This document shows positions 53,231 through 64,000 of a stretch of DNA of 64,000 nucleotides, one piece after another. Source of the stretch: Bimastos eiseni (taxonomy: Eukaryota > Annelida > Clitellata > Crassiclitellata > Lumbricidae); the NCBI GenBank assembly GCA_959347315.1, contig OY365814.1:4273864-4337863 (forward strand), written 5' to 3'. The notes under the pieces are model-generated. The model saw only the letters and a program-made list of their open reading frames with translations. It ran no database searches and was not told where the DNA came from. A program made the translations under genes and the position numbers. The first letter of the stretch is position 1, and every line of letters starts with the position of its first letter.

Positions 53231-55780
53231 GACGACGTTCTTGGTTTCTGCTGCCGATGTTGTTTGACGACTCTACATGTTCTCGTTCGACTTCCTCTAC
53301 GTTGCTCAACTTTGCTAACCGTCATGTTGACGTGGGTCGTGTTACAATATCTTGTGGAAGTTCGGTATTGTTCTTGTGCCCATGCATTTCACCGATTTCT
53401 TGTATTGTATAATATACTTTTTACACATTTACCCTGAGTGTTCAATCTTAGACTACTTGCAGCTATAAATTATGTATATACATGTAGGCCTATATATATT
53501 TTTAGAAATAAAGTTGTGTAAGCTTATATGCGCTCAAGCAATGCTGGCGTAGAAAGAAGTGGTCTTTTTTTATCACCCCACCACATAACGGGTTGGGTTT
53601 ATGATAATGGTATGGCTCCTGCACGAAGAGCAGATCAGCACGGACATGGTATAGATTCCCTCTGTATACCCTTCCAAAGGCCAACTCAGTATCTTGTTCT
53701 CCAGATGGCGCTGGTATAACGAGCAACGGGGCAGATGGTGCCTTACATTGCTGTCAAACAGGTAAATGCGACTCCTGTGATCATCCATTCGTATACCATG
53801 ACTTGTAATTACACTGCGTTCATATCAGTTTAACTCAGGTTCGAATTAATAATGGAAAGATTTTATATATATATATACACTTATGTCCTAAAATAGTAAT
53901 ATATAACTATAGTGCATAAAACAACATATGGTATACACCTATGGCATAAAATTAATATATATATATTAATTTTACATACTTAAGTGTAATTATATAATAG
54001 AAAACATATGGTGGGCCCTATGTATTTATACATGTATGAACTGGATCATGCTGACGTGTGGTTGTGGGTATTTAACTATTATGATTAAAAAAATAATAAA
54101 ATCCGCTGTCCTATATCTAACGACAGTTCATAGAGACAGACTTTCGTCGTCAGAGTGTATATATAATATTCCCTCTGGTGAAGTCCAGTCAGAGAAGCAT
54201 CGGTTATCTTTCACACAGGACTGGGACTATAACGGAATTTAGATTTCAACTATTGGGTATAAATCAACTGATAACTCGGTTATCTGTTATCATTACACAG
54301 TTTGTGATATTATGAAGGATGTCGATATTCATCGCAGTAAATCCAGTTAGGGTGACATCGGTGTGACATCGGTAATCTTCTTTAATATCACTTAGGCCTA
54401 CATGAAGTCATACCAATTATATTCAGAAAATCACTGTGGCGAGTGATTTCTTGAGTATAACTCAATACTTGATAGACAATTATAACTCTACTTGTATTTA
54501 GATATTTATGTAGAAAATGCTAGCCTTTATGCTGCTAAGAGTCATCAAACAGAGACTTTTCTGTTGTAACCAAGCCGTATTGTTATTATTGCAGTTAGCC
54601 TGTAAATATTAATTTCTTCGTGATCTTTCGCCCTCAAACACAGTAGACCAATTAGCCCCAATCCACTAGAAATATTGTGTGCGGACTTTAATTTCTTGAT
54701 GTTTATTACGCCATCGATCAATCTATTGATTCCTTTATCTATCTTCTTTCATCAGTTTAGCCGTCGATCCATCCATCCCTCTCTTCATTTGTCAAAGGCG
54801 GAGACTTAGTCTTGGGTGATCGGTTACCAGGGATCGAGGTAAAAAAGTTGACATTGTTTATGCAATTAGTCCTATAAAGGGTCTCGGAATTCCTTCAATG
54901 ATGGCCTGGCTTTTGAAAAATGAGCTACAGTAAAATATTTTTAAAATAAGCTTTAGTTATAGCTTTAGTAAATCTAAAAATAGACATTCTGACCTTTCTA
55001 TACATATGAAGCAAGCTACGTGCATTCGCTAGATGACCTCTGTACTAGGCGATTATTTTCATTAAAAACGGTCGGCTTTCATTTAGTTTCGTCTACAATC
55101 TTCTTTTAAAATGTGATTTTTAGCAGATTAAAACGTAAGATTTTATCATCAAACCAAGGTTGTAGGATAAAGTAATAACTTTGTAACTCGATTTGACTCA
55201 AACTCAAAACACACATTATTGACCCTGCGTGTCGTTTTTGGCCGTTTTCTCGATATTACGTGCTCTGACATAAGCCTGGTTTCGATATATGAAATCACAT
55301 AATTTTAGTTTATGCATGCACGGAAATGTATAAACATATTTAATTGACACTGATTGCATGGAGCGACACTCAGAAACCAAATTCTTGCTTTATATGCCAG
55401 ATAAATCACACGTTCATCTAGATTTTAAAATATTCCCCAGTCCCCACCCCAACGCTAACTTTGGAACTAGCCCAAGCTTTGATGAAGGAATAAGTCGTCG
55501 CCCCCGGTTCCAGTAGACTGGACCTTTCACGAAACTAGGCTTAGTAAACTCGATAACGTGACTGCTTGACCAGCCGCTACGTTTTGACAGCCGCGATATT
55601 TCGTTTTCAATAAGCGAAATTACAATCAATGCTTGAACTTAACTACATGTATTTGTAATTAAGAACAGCGCTGGTCTCCGGCTATATGGCCAGTGTCACC
55701 GATAAATAGGCCCTATGTGAATTCTTCAATTTCATCCAGACATGCGCCTATTTCAATTAGGTGACTCACAGGGATGTGGT
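53231..55780. other. No gene seen
   Basis: AT-rich sequence with short TA runs at about 53866-53878 and 53955-53975. No domain or paired splice sites recognised in either strand. Confidence 0.4.
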
Positions 55781-56570
55781 CTCGAGACTGCGATCTTGTT
55801 CTCGAGACGGTCTCGAGACCGGAAAAATGCGGTCTTGAACTTGGTCTCGGACCATCGGTCTTGGTCTCGAATGCGTCGGTCTTGGTCTTAAAGGAACGGT
55901 CTTGGGATTAGTTATAGACTTAAAACAGCGTTCTTGGTTATTTTCCCTATCAGAGGAATTTTTTTGATATTTGTCGATTATTTTTCGATTATTAGAGACA
56001 CAGGATGCTTAGAATTTACGCGATTGTTATCGATTTATGGTGTGCTGACCAAACTAATAGATCTTTATATGCATGTTACTGTGGGCAGAAATAAATGCAA
56101 CTGTAACGGAGCCAGTCATTTAACAAATTTCAAGGTTTAGGAACAATCTTATATTTATGTTGTCGGCCACAGGTTGACACTGTTAACCTTCAATTCCGAG
56201 GTTCCTGGTAGGCCTACACCATTCAAACGGAACGCTAATCTATACTTTTTCAGATGTCTTAATATATTTACTTATCGTATAATGTACCGATGAGTATTTC
56301 ATAGTGTGATATTCTGAGACCAATGCCAAAGGCTGAACCCGCACAAGTTCAAAGTGGCCGATAAGTCGGTCTTCTAGACCATTTTTATGATTAGTATTCT
56401 TCAGCAATAAAGTTAGTGATTCAAGCGTGTCATTCCGTTGTAGCGTCTTAACAACATGAATTGTTTAATAAAAAGCTTTGTTTAATATCGATCTTAGTCT
56501 TGGTCTTGGTCTCGGACCATCGGTCTCGGTCTTGGTTCTTGGTTTCGGACCTCTCGGTCGTAACATGATT
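55781..56570. repeat. GGTCTCG/GGTCTTG repeat blocks bracketing ~560 bp
   Basis: The block at about 55783-55910 and the block at about 56489-56555 are built from GGTCTYG hexamer-like units. Both contain GGTCTCGGACCATCGGTCT in the same orientation, about 660 bp apart. CTCGAGAC palindromes occur in the left block. The interior is AT-rich without a gene. The arrangement suggests subterminal repeats of an old DNA transposon. Confidence 0.5.
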
Positions 56571-56584
56571 CAATTTGATAATAA
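56559..56584 (+). repeat. 26-bp dispersed repeat, copy 1
   Basis: CGTAACATGATTCAATTTGA plus TAATAA, identical to 58549-58574. Probably a conserved 3' end of a retroposon. Confidence 0.7.
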
Positions 56585-57780
56585 GTTGTATTGCTCCTTC
56601 AGAGAAATACAACTAATCTGTAGAAATACAGAACAGAGTTTAAGAGAGAATTAAAGTTCTATCTAAGGAGCGGATAACAATTGTTCAATATTATCAAAGC
56701 GGATCTCTATCCTCGAAATCTTCTGCAGAAATGCATTTTCAGTAAGAGACTTGTAAACTAGAATATTGGTTGAGATAGCTGCTTGGTTCTGCCAACACTC
56801 ATATAGCTCATCAGTTAAATCTAGGATGGCGCCGGAAATTAGGCTTCAGCAGAGACTACAAAGACGTCACAGCATGTTGCAATTTACTATGCTGTGTCAT
56901 GCTTTGTTTATGATAGGTTATATGCTGAGCTAATTGATAATATTATTATTATTATTATTATTATTATTATGTCAAGTTTTGTTGCTTATTATGCCATGGC
57001 ATGTTATGTGAATGTATCTTTATGGTATGATTTTGGAATGGTATGGCGTGGTATAGGCCTAGTAAATTGTGGCTTGCTGTGAACTAAATTATTACTAGCA
57101 GCATTATCAGATTTATACACGAGAGGTTTAGTGCAGGCAATTGGAAAGCAACGCAATCGCCTAACAGTTAAAGGCGCCATCTATTGAACTGCACGAAACG
57201 TCTGGATCAACGAGCCCGTATATTCAAAAACTATTTTTTGTGTACTGTTTTATGGAGGAAGTACTCAAATTTTCATCGAAATGTTGTCGATTTCACGATA
57301 GAGAACGGCTTGTTGGACAATATTGGGAGCGAAAAGAAGTTTTATAGGTAGTCTATAATATACATAGGCTTAATAATTAGCAAATAATATTCTTGGCTGT
57401 TGCCCGCTGTAGAATGTTTGCGATAATTGAAGTTCTGTGTCCATCTAGCGAATAGTGACCCAAATCATGTGACTGATGCAATAAGGTCGAAATGAATGAG
57501 TCACAATGACCAGAGACATTAATTTTGGCTGCTAGTTAGGCTATCTCAAATCTAACGTAGGTCTACATGTAGTTCTTTCAATTCTCTATGAGATAATGGC
57601 ATTTCTATTCGTGAGATGTCACTAGGCATATCCGTCGGCAGTTCTGCTACTTCAAAATCGGAACAGTTTCTCAATAGCAAACAATGTTTATCGTTTAACA
57701 TGATAATGCGAATAGAAAAGCCGTTGACGTTGACCACGTCACCAATACGGGACTATTGTCAGTTTGATGACCGTTCAAAG
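56585..57780. other. No gene; (TTA)n at about 56936-56970
   Basis: Contains a TTA microsatellite and short frames. At 57552-57737 (minus) and 57616-57810 (plus) open frames overlap on opposite strands; neither is recognisable. Confidence 0.4.
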
Positions 57781-57784
57781 AACG

Positions 57785-58049
57785 TCGCTCGGAATCGATC
57801 GAGGATATAATCACAACAATCAACCAGCTGCCATCATACAAGAAGAATTTGTTTATTGTTGTCAATAACTATCACGACATAAGAAGCTGTACTAATGTTT
57901 TAAAGTTTGAGACAAACAGAGAGACAAAGACAGAGGCAGATACACAGAGACAATTATTACGTATCAGTGATCATATTGTTCATTCAGATGTAGACGATCT
58001 CCAACGTTTTGCAAAGCATCTTCACAGGCTATTTATAAAGAGTTATTAA
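57785..58049 (+). CDS. Possible coding segment, unknown
   Basis: A plus-strand frame runs ESIEDIITTINQLPSYKKNL, then FIVVNNYHDIRSCTNVLKFE and a charged end with HSDVDDLQRFAKHLHRLFIK and a TAA at 58047-58049. It has amphipathic helices and balanced composition, unlike its surroundings. No clear acceptor or start was fixed. It may be a last exon. Confidence 0.25.
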
Positions 58050-58233
58050 GTTAAAGTGTCAGCCAGTTTCACATGATCGGCGATCAGAGGGAAGGCTCGG
58101 TGGCTTAACCGAGTGACTTTTGGTCTAGATGCTTCCATCCACGGACGAGACTAATGACTTGGTATGTTGTTTGAATGGGTTGATTCAAGCGACTGGACCG
58201 TGATGGGAGGGCACTGGTGGGTGGACGACGAGA

Positions 58234-58578
58234 TTGGCAACGTCTGCGTCATTTCGCGTCAGGATGACATCAAACCATTCCTTAGCTGGTGGGTTGCTTT
58301 CTGCGATCGAGATAATATGTTTTAGTTTCAACGAGGGCGCAGTCATTGGGGTGCCTAGGATGGGCTTGTCTTGGGTGGCGAAGCTGGTCCGTCATGCTGG
58401 TTATGCAGCAGGTTTCTTCGACGAGCAAACTGTGGAAGCAATATATGATGAGCGAGAGTCTTTGGAACGGTACGGTAAGGCGGGCGGGAGGACGTCAGTA
58501 TTCAGGATCGGGACAGGTCTCGTTCGTAGAAGAACGCAACACGTAGGCCGTAACATGATTCAATTTGATAATAAATAA
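58234..58578 (+). CDS. Open frame ending in a dispersed 26-bp repeat
   Basis: 114 codons, with EQTVEAIYDERESLERYGKA and FRIGTGLVRRRTQHVGRNMI. The stop codon lies directly beyond the 26-bp sequence repeated at 56559. This and the Arg/Gly-rich end suggest the tail of a retroposon frame, but no RT or other motif was found. Confidence 0.25.
   Translation: MATSASFRVRMTSNHSLAGGLLSAIEIICFSFNEGAVIGVPRMGLSWVAKLVRHAGYAAGFFDEQTVEAIYDERESLERYGKAGGRTSVFRIGTGLVRRRTQHVGRNMIQFDNK
58549..58574 (+). repeat. 26-bp dispersed repeat, copy 2
   Basis: Identical to 56559-56584, followed by ATAACA. Confidence 0.7.
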
Positions 58579-58776
58579 CAGACAACGTTAGTCCTGAACG
58601 GCAAATCAATACCAGCGCACCTGGTAAATTTGGCGTGAACAGCTCATTATGTGCGTAGTCCAAATTAACGAGTGAAACTAAGCATCAGTTCAGCAACTAA
58701 GTCATCTACATCTATGAGAATAATCTTTATTGGAGACGTATTGCTACCCTGCACATCAAAGCAAAGTAGAGACTTT

Positions 58777-59112
58777 TCAGCCACGTGGATCGACCAACCA
58801 ATGACCAAAGACTTCCGCTACATTGCCAATGAGTGATGCGTATTCGCCAAATCTAGACGTAGCTTGACCAACCTCTGAAATTTTTTGTCCAATTGTTACC
58901 ATGGTTTGTTCAGCGGATATAATTTCATGGCCATAGATTGGTATGACTTGTCCTGCTCTTAACATGTCCCAACCAATAATTGGCGTATCATTGCCAAATC
59001 TTGAAATTTTTTGACCAGCATCTGATACGGCTCTTCCAATGGTTGACAAAGCTATGCCAGCGAATGACGCTGCACGACCAAACGCCAACTTGGCACGCTC
59101 GAAAGCCGGCAT
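58777..59112 (-). CDS. Glycine-heptad repeat protein, unknown family
   Basis: 111 codons with ATG (59110-59112) and TGA. Glycine recurs exactly every seventh residue at 12, 19, 26, 33, 40, 47, 54, 61, 75, 82, 89, 96 and 103; position 68 has Glu instead. The residue before each Gly is almost always hydrophobic or small (F, A, I, Y, V) and the residue three before it is often Ser or Pro: GQKISRFGNDTPIIGWDMLR, GQKISEVGQATSRFGEYASL. This is a 21-bp DNA periodicity, highly diverged, with the protein pattern kept. A glycine-striped amphipathic helix or a repeat solenoid would fit. No family recognised; no upstream exon located. It ends HWLVDPRG. Confidence 0.45.
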   Translation of the reverse strand: MPAFERAKLAFGRAASFAGIALSTIGRAVSDAGQKISRFGNDTPIIGWDMLRAGQVIPIYGHEIISAEQTMVTIGQKISEVGQATSRFGEYASLIGNVAEVFGHWLVDPRG

Positions 59113-59344
59113 GACTTGACACGTGATGGCGATGCTTACAGAACTGGGGAATCGTAACCTCTACAATAGCATAAATTATAATAACAAACTAATTTTTCTT
59201 AATCTGGACTATCGCAATGATAAATCTAAGTCATTTCGCTGTATTGTGTGCTATGTTATATAATGAGTCTCAAAAACTTCCAATGATATAGATTAAGGCA
59301 TGTCTTTAATATCACTCTTACACTATACACTGTGCCCATTGATT
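59113..59344. other. No gene seen
   Basis: Short AT-rich gap between the glycine-heptad frame and the polypyrimidine tract. Confidence 0.4.
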
Positions 59345-59790
59345 GACTCTTGCTGGCTTCTTCCTTCTTCTTATTTTTCTTCGTCTTCTCCTTCTTCTTT
59401 TTCTTCTTCTTCTTGCAACACCTCCTCCTCCTCTTCCTTCTTGTTCTTCTTCCTCTTCCTCCTTCTTCTTCTTCTTCTTCCTCTTCCTCCTCCTCCTTCA
59501 TCTTCTTCTTCCTCTTCCTCCTCTTCCTTCTTGTTCTTCTTCCTCTTCCTCCTCCTCCTCCTTCTTCTTCTTCTTCCTCTTCCTCCTCCTCCTTCTTCTT
59601 CTTCCTCCTCTTCCTCCTCCTCCTCCTTCTTCTTCTTCCTCTTCCTCCTCCTCCTCGTTCTTCTTGTTCTTCTTCTTGTTCTTCTTCTTATTTTCTTCCT
59701 CTTCTTCTTGTTCTTATTGTTGTTGCTCTTGCTTGTTCTTGTTCTTGTTGTTCTTGTTCTTCTTATTCTTGTTGTTATCTTTGTTCTTTA
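59345..59790. repeat. TTC/CTC polypyrimidine tract
   Basis: About 440 bp of almost uninterrupted TTC, CTC and CCT triplets, grading into TTG/TTC at the right. All three plus frames (Ser, Leu, Phe runs) are artefacts. The tract could form triplex DNA. Confidence 0.9.
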
Positions 59791-60039
59791 ATTCATATAA
59801 AAAAACTCACCTACTTTTTGTAAGTTGCCATAAACAAGATACTGCACTAAGTTGTTAAATAAGTCCAGGGGCGTCTACACCATGTAAGCCTTGGAGCAAA
59901 TGATTCATCCCAGGAATAGGGGTGGTGCAAATTTGAGGACTTGGGGGGGGGAGAATATTTGTTATATCATATCATTTTACTCGTCTTTTATTTTTATACA
60001 GTTGAGCTATTCTGCTCAATTCTACAGTGTCACTGTGGA

Positions 60040-60620
60040 GTCTAGGAAATTTCCCCCGAAATCTCACCGCTAGAAGTTTCCCCTAGAGTTTTCCTTTGAA
60101 AACTAGGAATTGTCCCCCCCGCAATCTCCTCTCGCAATTTTAAAATATTCCCACAAAGAATAATACAGCAGCAGACGTTTAGCGCAAGCTGATGGAGACA
60201 TCCATGGATTTCAACTTCTCCAAACGGTTCTCTAATTCCATTCATAGCAACATCCATGATGACTGACGTTCGGTTTTGCTTGTGGAGTGAATCTCTTTTT
60301 TAACGAAATATTGGAAAGAAGTATATACAAACACGAAAAAAAATAGTTCCACAATTTTGGACATGAATCGCGTACGGTTGAATGAACAGTTCCGGTAGAC
60401 CCTACAACTTTGAAAGTTCCGTTCATTAACCAATGTTGAGAATAACTGAGCATCTGCACTTATCGTTCAGTTCCAAAAACAAGGATTCGATTGAACTCAT
60501 TCGTACCGTGAAATGGTTGCATTGCGGGGAATAATTTCCAGAGGGCCTGAGGTGGAGATGTCGGGAGATGGAATTTCCGAGGGCGAAATTGCCCTAGGGG
60601 GTTCGGGGATTTCCTGATAC
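60040..60620. repeat. Possible decayed DNA transposon with TTTCCCC-rich ends
   Basis: The left end has repeated GAAATTTCCCCC, GAAGTTTCCCC and GGAATTGTCCCCC motifs; the right end (about 60520-60615) has the inverse, GGGGAATAATTTCC, GGAATTTCCGAGGG and CGGGGATTTCC. This is compatible with diverged terminal and subterminal inverted repeats. The interior is non-coding. Confidence 0.35.
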
Positions 60621-61610
60621 CGTCACTGTGTGACCGCCATTATAAGCTTGGTTCATTTTGCGAATCATCATAAAATATAGCCTACTACTTGGTCCGTCCG
60701 TTCTTCAAAATTGTTTACAGTTTATTTAGGCTACTTGAAGAGAAGCAACACAACAGTAGGCCTACAGCCAAGTTATATTGTCACCCATTTTGCGTAATTT
60801 GCTGATGTTATATTCGCGATAATGATATTTGTTTATTTAGAAAGAAAACAATCTAACAAAAATGCAGAAATGCTAACACGAGTGACAGTAGAGCAATAAA
60901 AGTAGCTAGAATAAATAGCAAACTAGTTAATATTATTATAAATATATAATTATCTGATGATAAATTAAGAGTGGCCTCTGGGTGGGAGAACATGGTTGTG
61001 CCTTAGGTCTTAATTGGTAAATGGAGGACGGAGTGGGGAATGATTTGGTGAAGAACATGCTAGGGGTTGTGTTAAATGGAGAAAAGGAGTGTGGCAATGG
61101 CATCTGCTATGCTGGCATGTTTATAAACTGTTAGGAAAGAATGTTCTATGCAACCTTAAGGCTGTTGGATCTTTTTAAGAGTTCTTCTCGGAGGTTAGGG
61201 TTAGACCATATAGGGATAAGGAGGCATATAACATAACAGTTTGGCTGGCAATGGCAGTGGCTTTGGATATGTTTTGTAGTCGTTCTTAGAGTGTAGATGA
61301 ACTGAGAGAGCTGCGAAACAAAATTAGAGCGTCATGTTTAGCAATTGACGACAATCGAGAAATGACAAGTGAAAGCTCTGCGCAGCGTATCTCGAGGGCA
61401 GCAACAAGAGCTCTGCCATCCGATAGACGTGCCCCAAGGAGGCCATCATCACAACAGGATGTAATGGTGAAACTGTCCAAAGGTTGGGGCAGTTCAACTT
61501 CGTGGGGGTTAATGACCTCACACTTTGCAACATTCAATGTCAGACACTTTCACTTGCTTCCCTGATGATGGTTTTGACATCATTTCCCGCTGTGTATGCA
61601 GTCCCAATCA
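60621..61610. other. No gene seen
   Basis: Short overlapping frames at 61.29-61.57 kb on both strands, none recognisable. Confidence 0.4.
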
Positions 61611-62427
61611 ACGGACGGACGGACGGACGGACGAATGGACGGATGGACGGACGGAACGGACAGAAGGAATGGACGGAAGAAATGTACGGACGGAAGGAAC
61701 GGACGGACGGAAGGAACGGACGGACGGACGGAACGGACGGAAGGAACGGACGGACGGAAGGAACGGACGGACGGAACGGACTGACAGACAGACGCACGGA
61801 CGGGACGGACGGAAGCGACGGACGGACGGACGGACGGAATGGACGGACGGACGGACGGATGGACGGACGGACGGAATGGACGGACGGACGGACGGACGGA
61901 TGGACGGACGGACGGATGGACGGACGAACGGACGGACGGACGGAAGGAACGGACGGGCGGAAGGAATGGACGGACGGACGGAACGGACGGACGGACGAGA
62001 CGGACGGACGGACGGTGCGAACGGACGAGACGGACGGGCGAACGGACGGACGGATTCGACGGACGGACGGACGGACGGAACGGACGGACGGACTGATGGA
62101 CGGACGGACGGACGGAACGGACGGACGGACGGACGAGACGGACGGACGGAAGCGACGGACGGACGGACGGAACGGACGGACGGACGGAACGAACGGACGA
62201 GACGGACGGACGGAAGCGACGGACGGACGGACGGAACGGACGGACGGACGGAACGAACGGACGAGACGGACGGACGGAAGCGACGGACGGACGGACGGAA
62301 GGAACGGACGGACGGACGGAAGGAACGGACGGAACGAACGGACGAGACGGACGGACGAACCGACGGACGGAAGCGACGGACGGACGGACGGAACGGACGG
62401 ATGGACGGACGGAATCGACGGACGGAC
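61611..62427. repeat. GGAC tetranucleotide satellite with AAC/AAT/GAC interruptions
   Basis: Mostly (GGAC)n, interrupted by GGAAC, GGAAGGAAC, GGAAGCGAC, GGATGGAC and GAGAC variants that recur in longer blocks; for example an ~80-bp block ending GGAAGCGACGG repeats at about 62150-62285. Frames on both strands (TDGR and SVRP types) are repeat artefacts. Confidence 0.9.
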
Positions 62428-63827
62428 TCCCATTTTAAATTATTGCACATTCACAGACGACCATTCGAGACAGAAGGACGTGCGAAATCAGATTTAACAA
62501 AGCTAGGCCAGAATATTTATTGTCGAAGGTCCCAAGTATTCAAAGCAAACCATTTTAAGAATTCTTTACTTGATACTTGCTGCGAGTCGGAGAACCAGAT
62601 AGATAGATAGACCTCAACAAATTGTGCCAAGCATATCAGCCAAAACATATAAAGAAGAAAGTCAATTCTTACCTTCTCCCGTATCATCTGTGATTGTAGA
62701 AAGTAGGCGTCGAAACTCTGACTTTGAAATTTACAGACCCAGACTCAGCGACAAGAGTTCTGTCTAATTGGCCGAAGCAGTGTTGGCGGACAACCAATTA
62801 ATATTCGACTCAGTCGCATCGCATGTAGGCGATGCAGGCAGAGGTGGTCGTTGATGGCAAAAATATCGGCGATGACTTCTGTCTGCTTCCCTGTCTGTCT
62901 GTAGGGGAGTATTTTTATATCAATAACTGAACGAATGCAATGCCAAGAATGTTATAACCGTTGCGGTTGCAGTAATACCCACGCTTGTATTCTGGCAGAG
63001 ATTTAATCATAACAGTCACTATATACAAATCTTAAGCCTCTTTGGACAATGCACAATAGTATGCCCTTTGGTGATTTTGGTGATAGATGTGGGGAAGGAG
63101 GAGAGTCGTTAATACAGAAGAGAGTGAAGAAAGAACAGAACGAATGAACGATTCAGCTCTTGAAGAAGATGGAAGAGTGTTTGGATGTGGGCTGTACTGT
63201 TGAATGTGCTGGATTAGTGTGCTGGAGTAGTAGTGTGCAAAGTACAACTCTTGTTGTACTGTCTGCCTGCCTGTCTGGCCAAAGCCTGAATACAAGCGTC
63301 CAGGAACCAGATGCGTGTGTGCATACTGAGGCCTAATGCGGTTGATAAAATAATTGACCGCGCAAGGGTTAAGGCTGACATATAAATCCATCCTCCATTT
63401 CGATCCACACGCCTACAGTTATTCGCTCGGTGAACTTCGTTGAAGAAACTTCACACAGTAGCCTCTCATGGATTCTCAGCGAGATGGCGGCTATATAAAA
63501 CGTATATCGTCTTAAAGATATAATGTAATCGTATCTTGCTTACAAACGCATTTACACAGTATGAATTTCACTATGGCTCGCCTCATCCATCAATATATGC
63601 ACTATTATATTAAATAAATAGATAATATAACTATTCAGCGCAATTAAATAGTATGAACAAGCTTATCTGCATGCATGCGTGCATATATAATTTAATTACA
63701 TTTATATGCATGCATATTTGCGTCCGTAAATTACTTAATACGCGTGCGCGCATGCAATAAATATTCATTGTACTTAAACAGTGTAAGCATTAATTTCAAT
63801 ATGTGTTTTGTATATCATCGCTTGGGC
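62428..63827. other. No gene seen
   Basis: Unique sequence, a short AGAT run near 62600-62616, then AT-rich sequence. No recognisable domain in the minus-strand frame at 63032-63391. Confidence 0.4.
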
Positions 63828-63828
63828 G

Positions 63829-63881
63829 AAGCACTATGGCGCATTGGTTGCGCGTTTGACTAATAAATTCTAATCCAGAGA
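63829..63881 (+). ncRNA. tRNA-like head of a SINE (tentative)
   Basis: GCACTATGGCGCATTGGTTG resembles a tRNA 5' part with Pol III A box (TGGCGCATTGG); about 30 bases later AATTCTAATCC resembles a decayed B box. No clean cloverleaf, so a SINE or tRNA pseudogene. Confidence 0.35.
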
Positions 63882-63901
63882 TATATTTCTATAATTTCCA
63901 G

Positions 63902-63976
63902 GTAATGGAGAATCTTCTCAATCTACCACGGCGACATCTAGCGGTCGAAATTACGAGGACATGCCAAAGCATAGAG
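63902..63976 (+). CDS. Possible short exon at the right edge
   Basis: 75 nt between TATAATTTCCAG and GTAAGA, both close to splice consensus. Two frames are open: one reads NGESSQSTTATSSGRNYEDM, the other VMENLLNLPRRHLAVEITRT. No further exon is inside the window to settle the frame. Confidence 0.3.
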
Positions 63977-64000
63977 GTAAGACTTTTTACTTTTCCACAC

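Noticed and set aside
58090..58150. tRNA gene around GGCTCGGTGGCTTAACCGAG
   Set aside because: The 5' part resembles an A box, but no convincing B box or cloverleaf follows.
59300..59858. Ser/Leu/Phe-run frames of 150-170 codons
   Set aside because: All three plus frames are open through the TTC/CTC tract; pure composition effect.
61484..62610. Long TDGR-type and SVRP-type frames on both strands
   Set aside because: Products of the GGAC satellite, open in several frames at once.
1..64000. CRISPR arrays, operons and bacterial ribosome binding sites
   Set aside because: No spaced direct repeats of that type; the sequence is eukaryotic in layout.

Overview
The window is nuclear DNA of an animal, most likely a marine invertebrate. 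Single-domain exons are flanked by GT/AG splice signals in matching phases. There are decayed LINEs, a C2H2 zinc-finger array, TA-type and other microsatellites and large minisatellites, and there is no prokaryotic gene packing. The palindromic octamer TAGGCCTA and its near variants recur throughout. I cannot name the species.

Layout. 0-7 kb: low-complexity and unannotated DNA. 7.06-7.8 kb (+): two exons of an SH3 domain. 9.1-9.97 kb: a 12-bp minisatellite open on both strands. 10.3-17.7 kb (-): a probable host gene with an F-box-like exon, a TRADD-N-like exon and a terminal beta-propeller exon. A CARD-like exon and a rearranged viral remnant (14.5-15.9 kb) lie inside the same interval. 19.87-21.35 kb (-): a second SH3 exon pair in the opposite orientation, plus upstream exons. 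24.8-37.1 kb: a retroelement-rich stretch with three fragments of one LINE family, L2/CR1-like fragments, two copies of a ~650-bp repeat, a broken zinc-finger gene and a perfect 59-bp hairpin.

38.3-50.1 kb is the main feature: an endogenous, inactivated dsDNA virus of the Polinton/adintovirus type. A plus-strand block carries virion genes: packaging ATPase (lacking its front), a penton-like protein, a core-like protein, two small proteins, a DUF8207-like protein, a second core-like protein, the double-jelly-roll major capsid protein, a SAP-domain protein and a 96-residue protein. A minus-strand block carries DNA polymerase B with exonuclease and endonuclease VII-like domains, an adenain-type protease and a phage-tail-fibre-like protein with discoidin-like domains. 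The blocks converge at about 44.55 kb. Several genes start directly at TATAAAATG. Most genes carry in-frame stops or frameshifts, so this is a dead copy; no integrase or terminal repeat is visible.

50-64 kb is mostly non-coding. It contains a piggyBac-type MITE with TTAA target duplications (52.99-53.23 kb), GGTCTCG-rich repeats, an intact minus-strand ORF with a glycine every seventh residue over about 90 residues (58.8-59.1 kb), a TTC/CTC polypyrimidine block, a GGAC tetranucleotide satellite (61.6-62.4 kb), a tRNA-like SINE head and a candidate short exon at the right edge.
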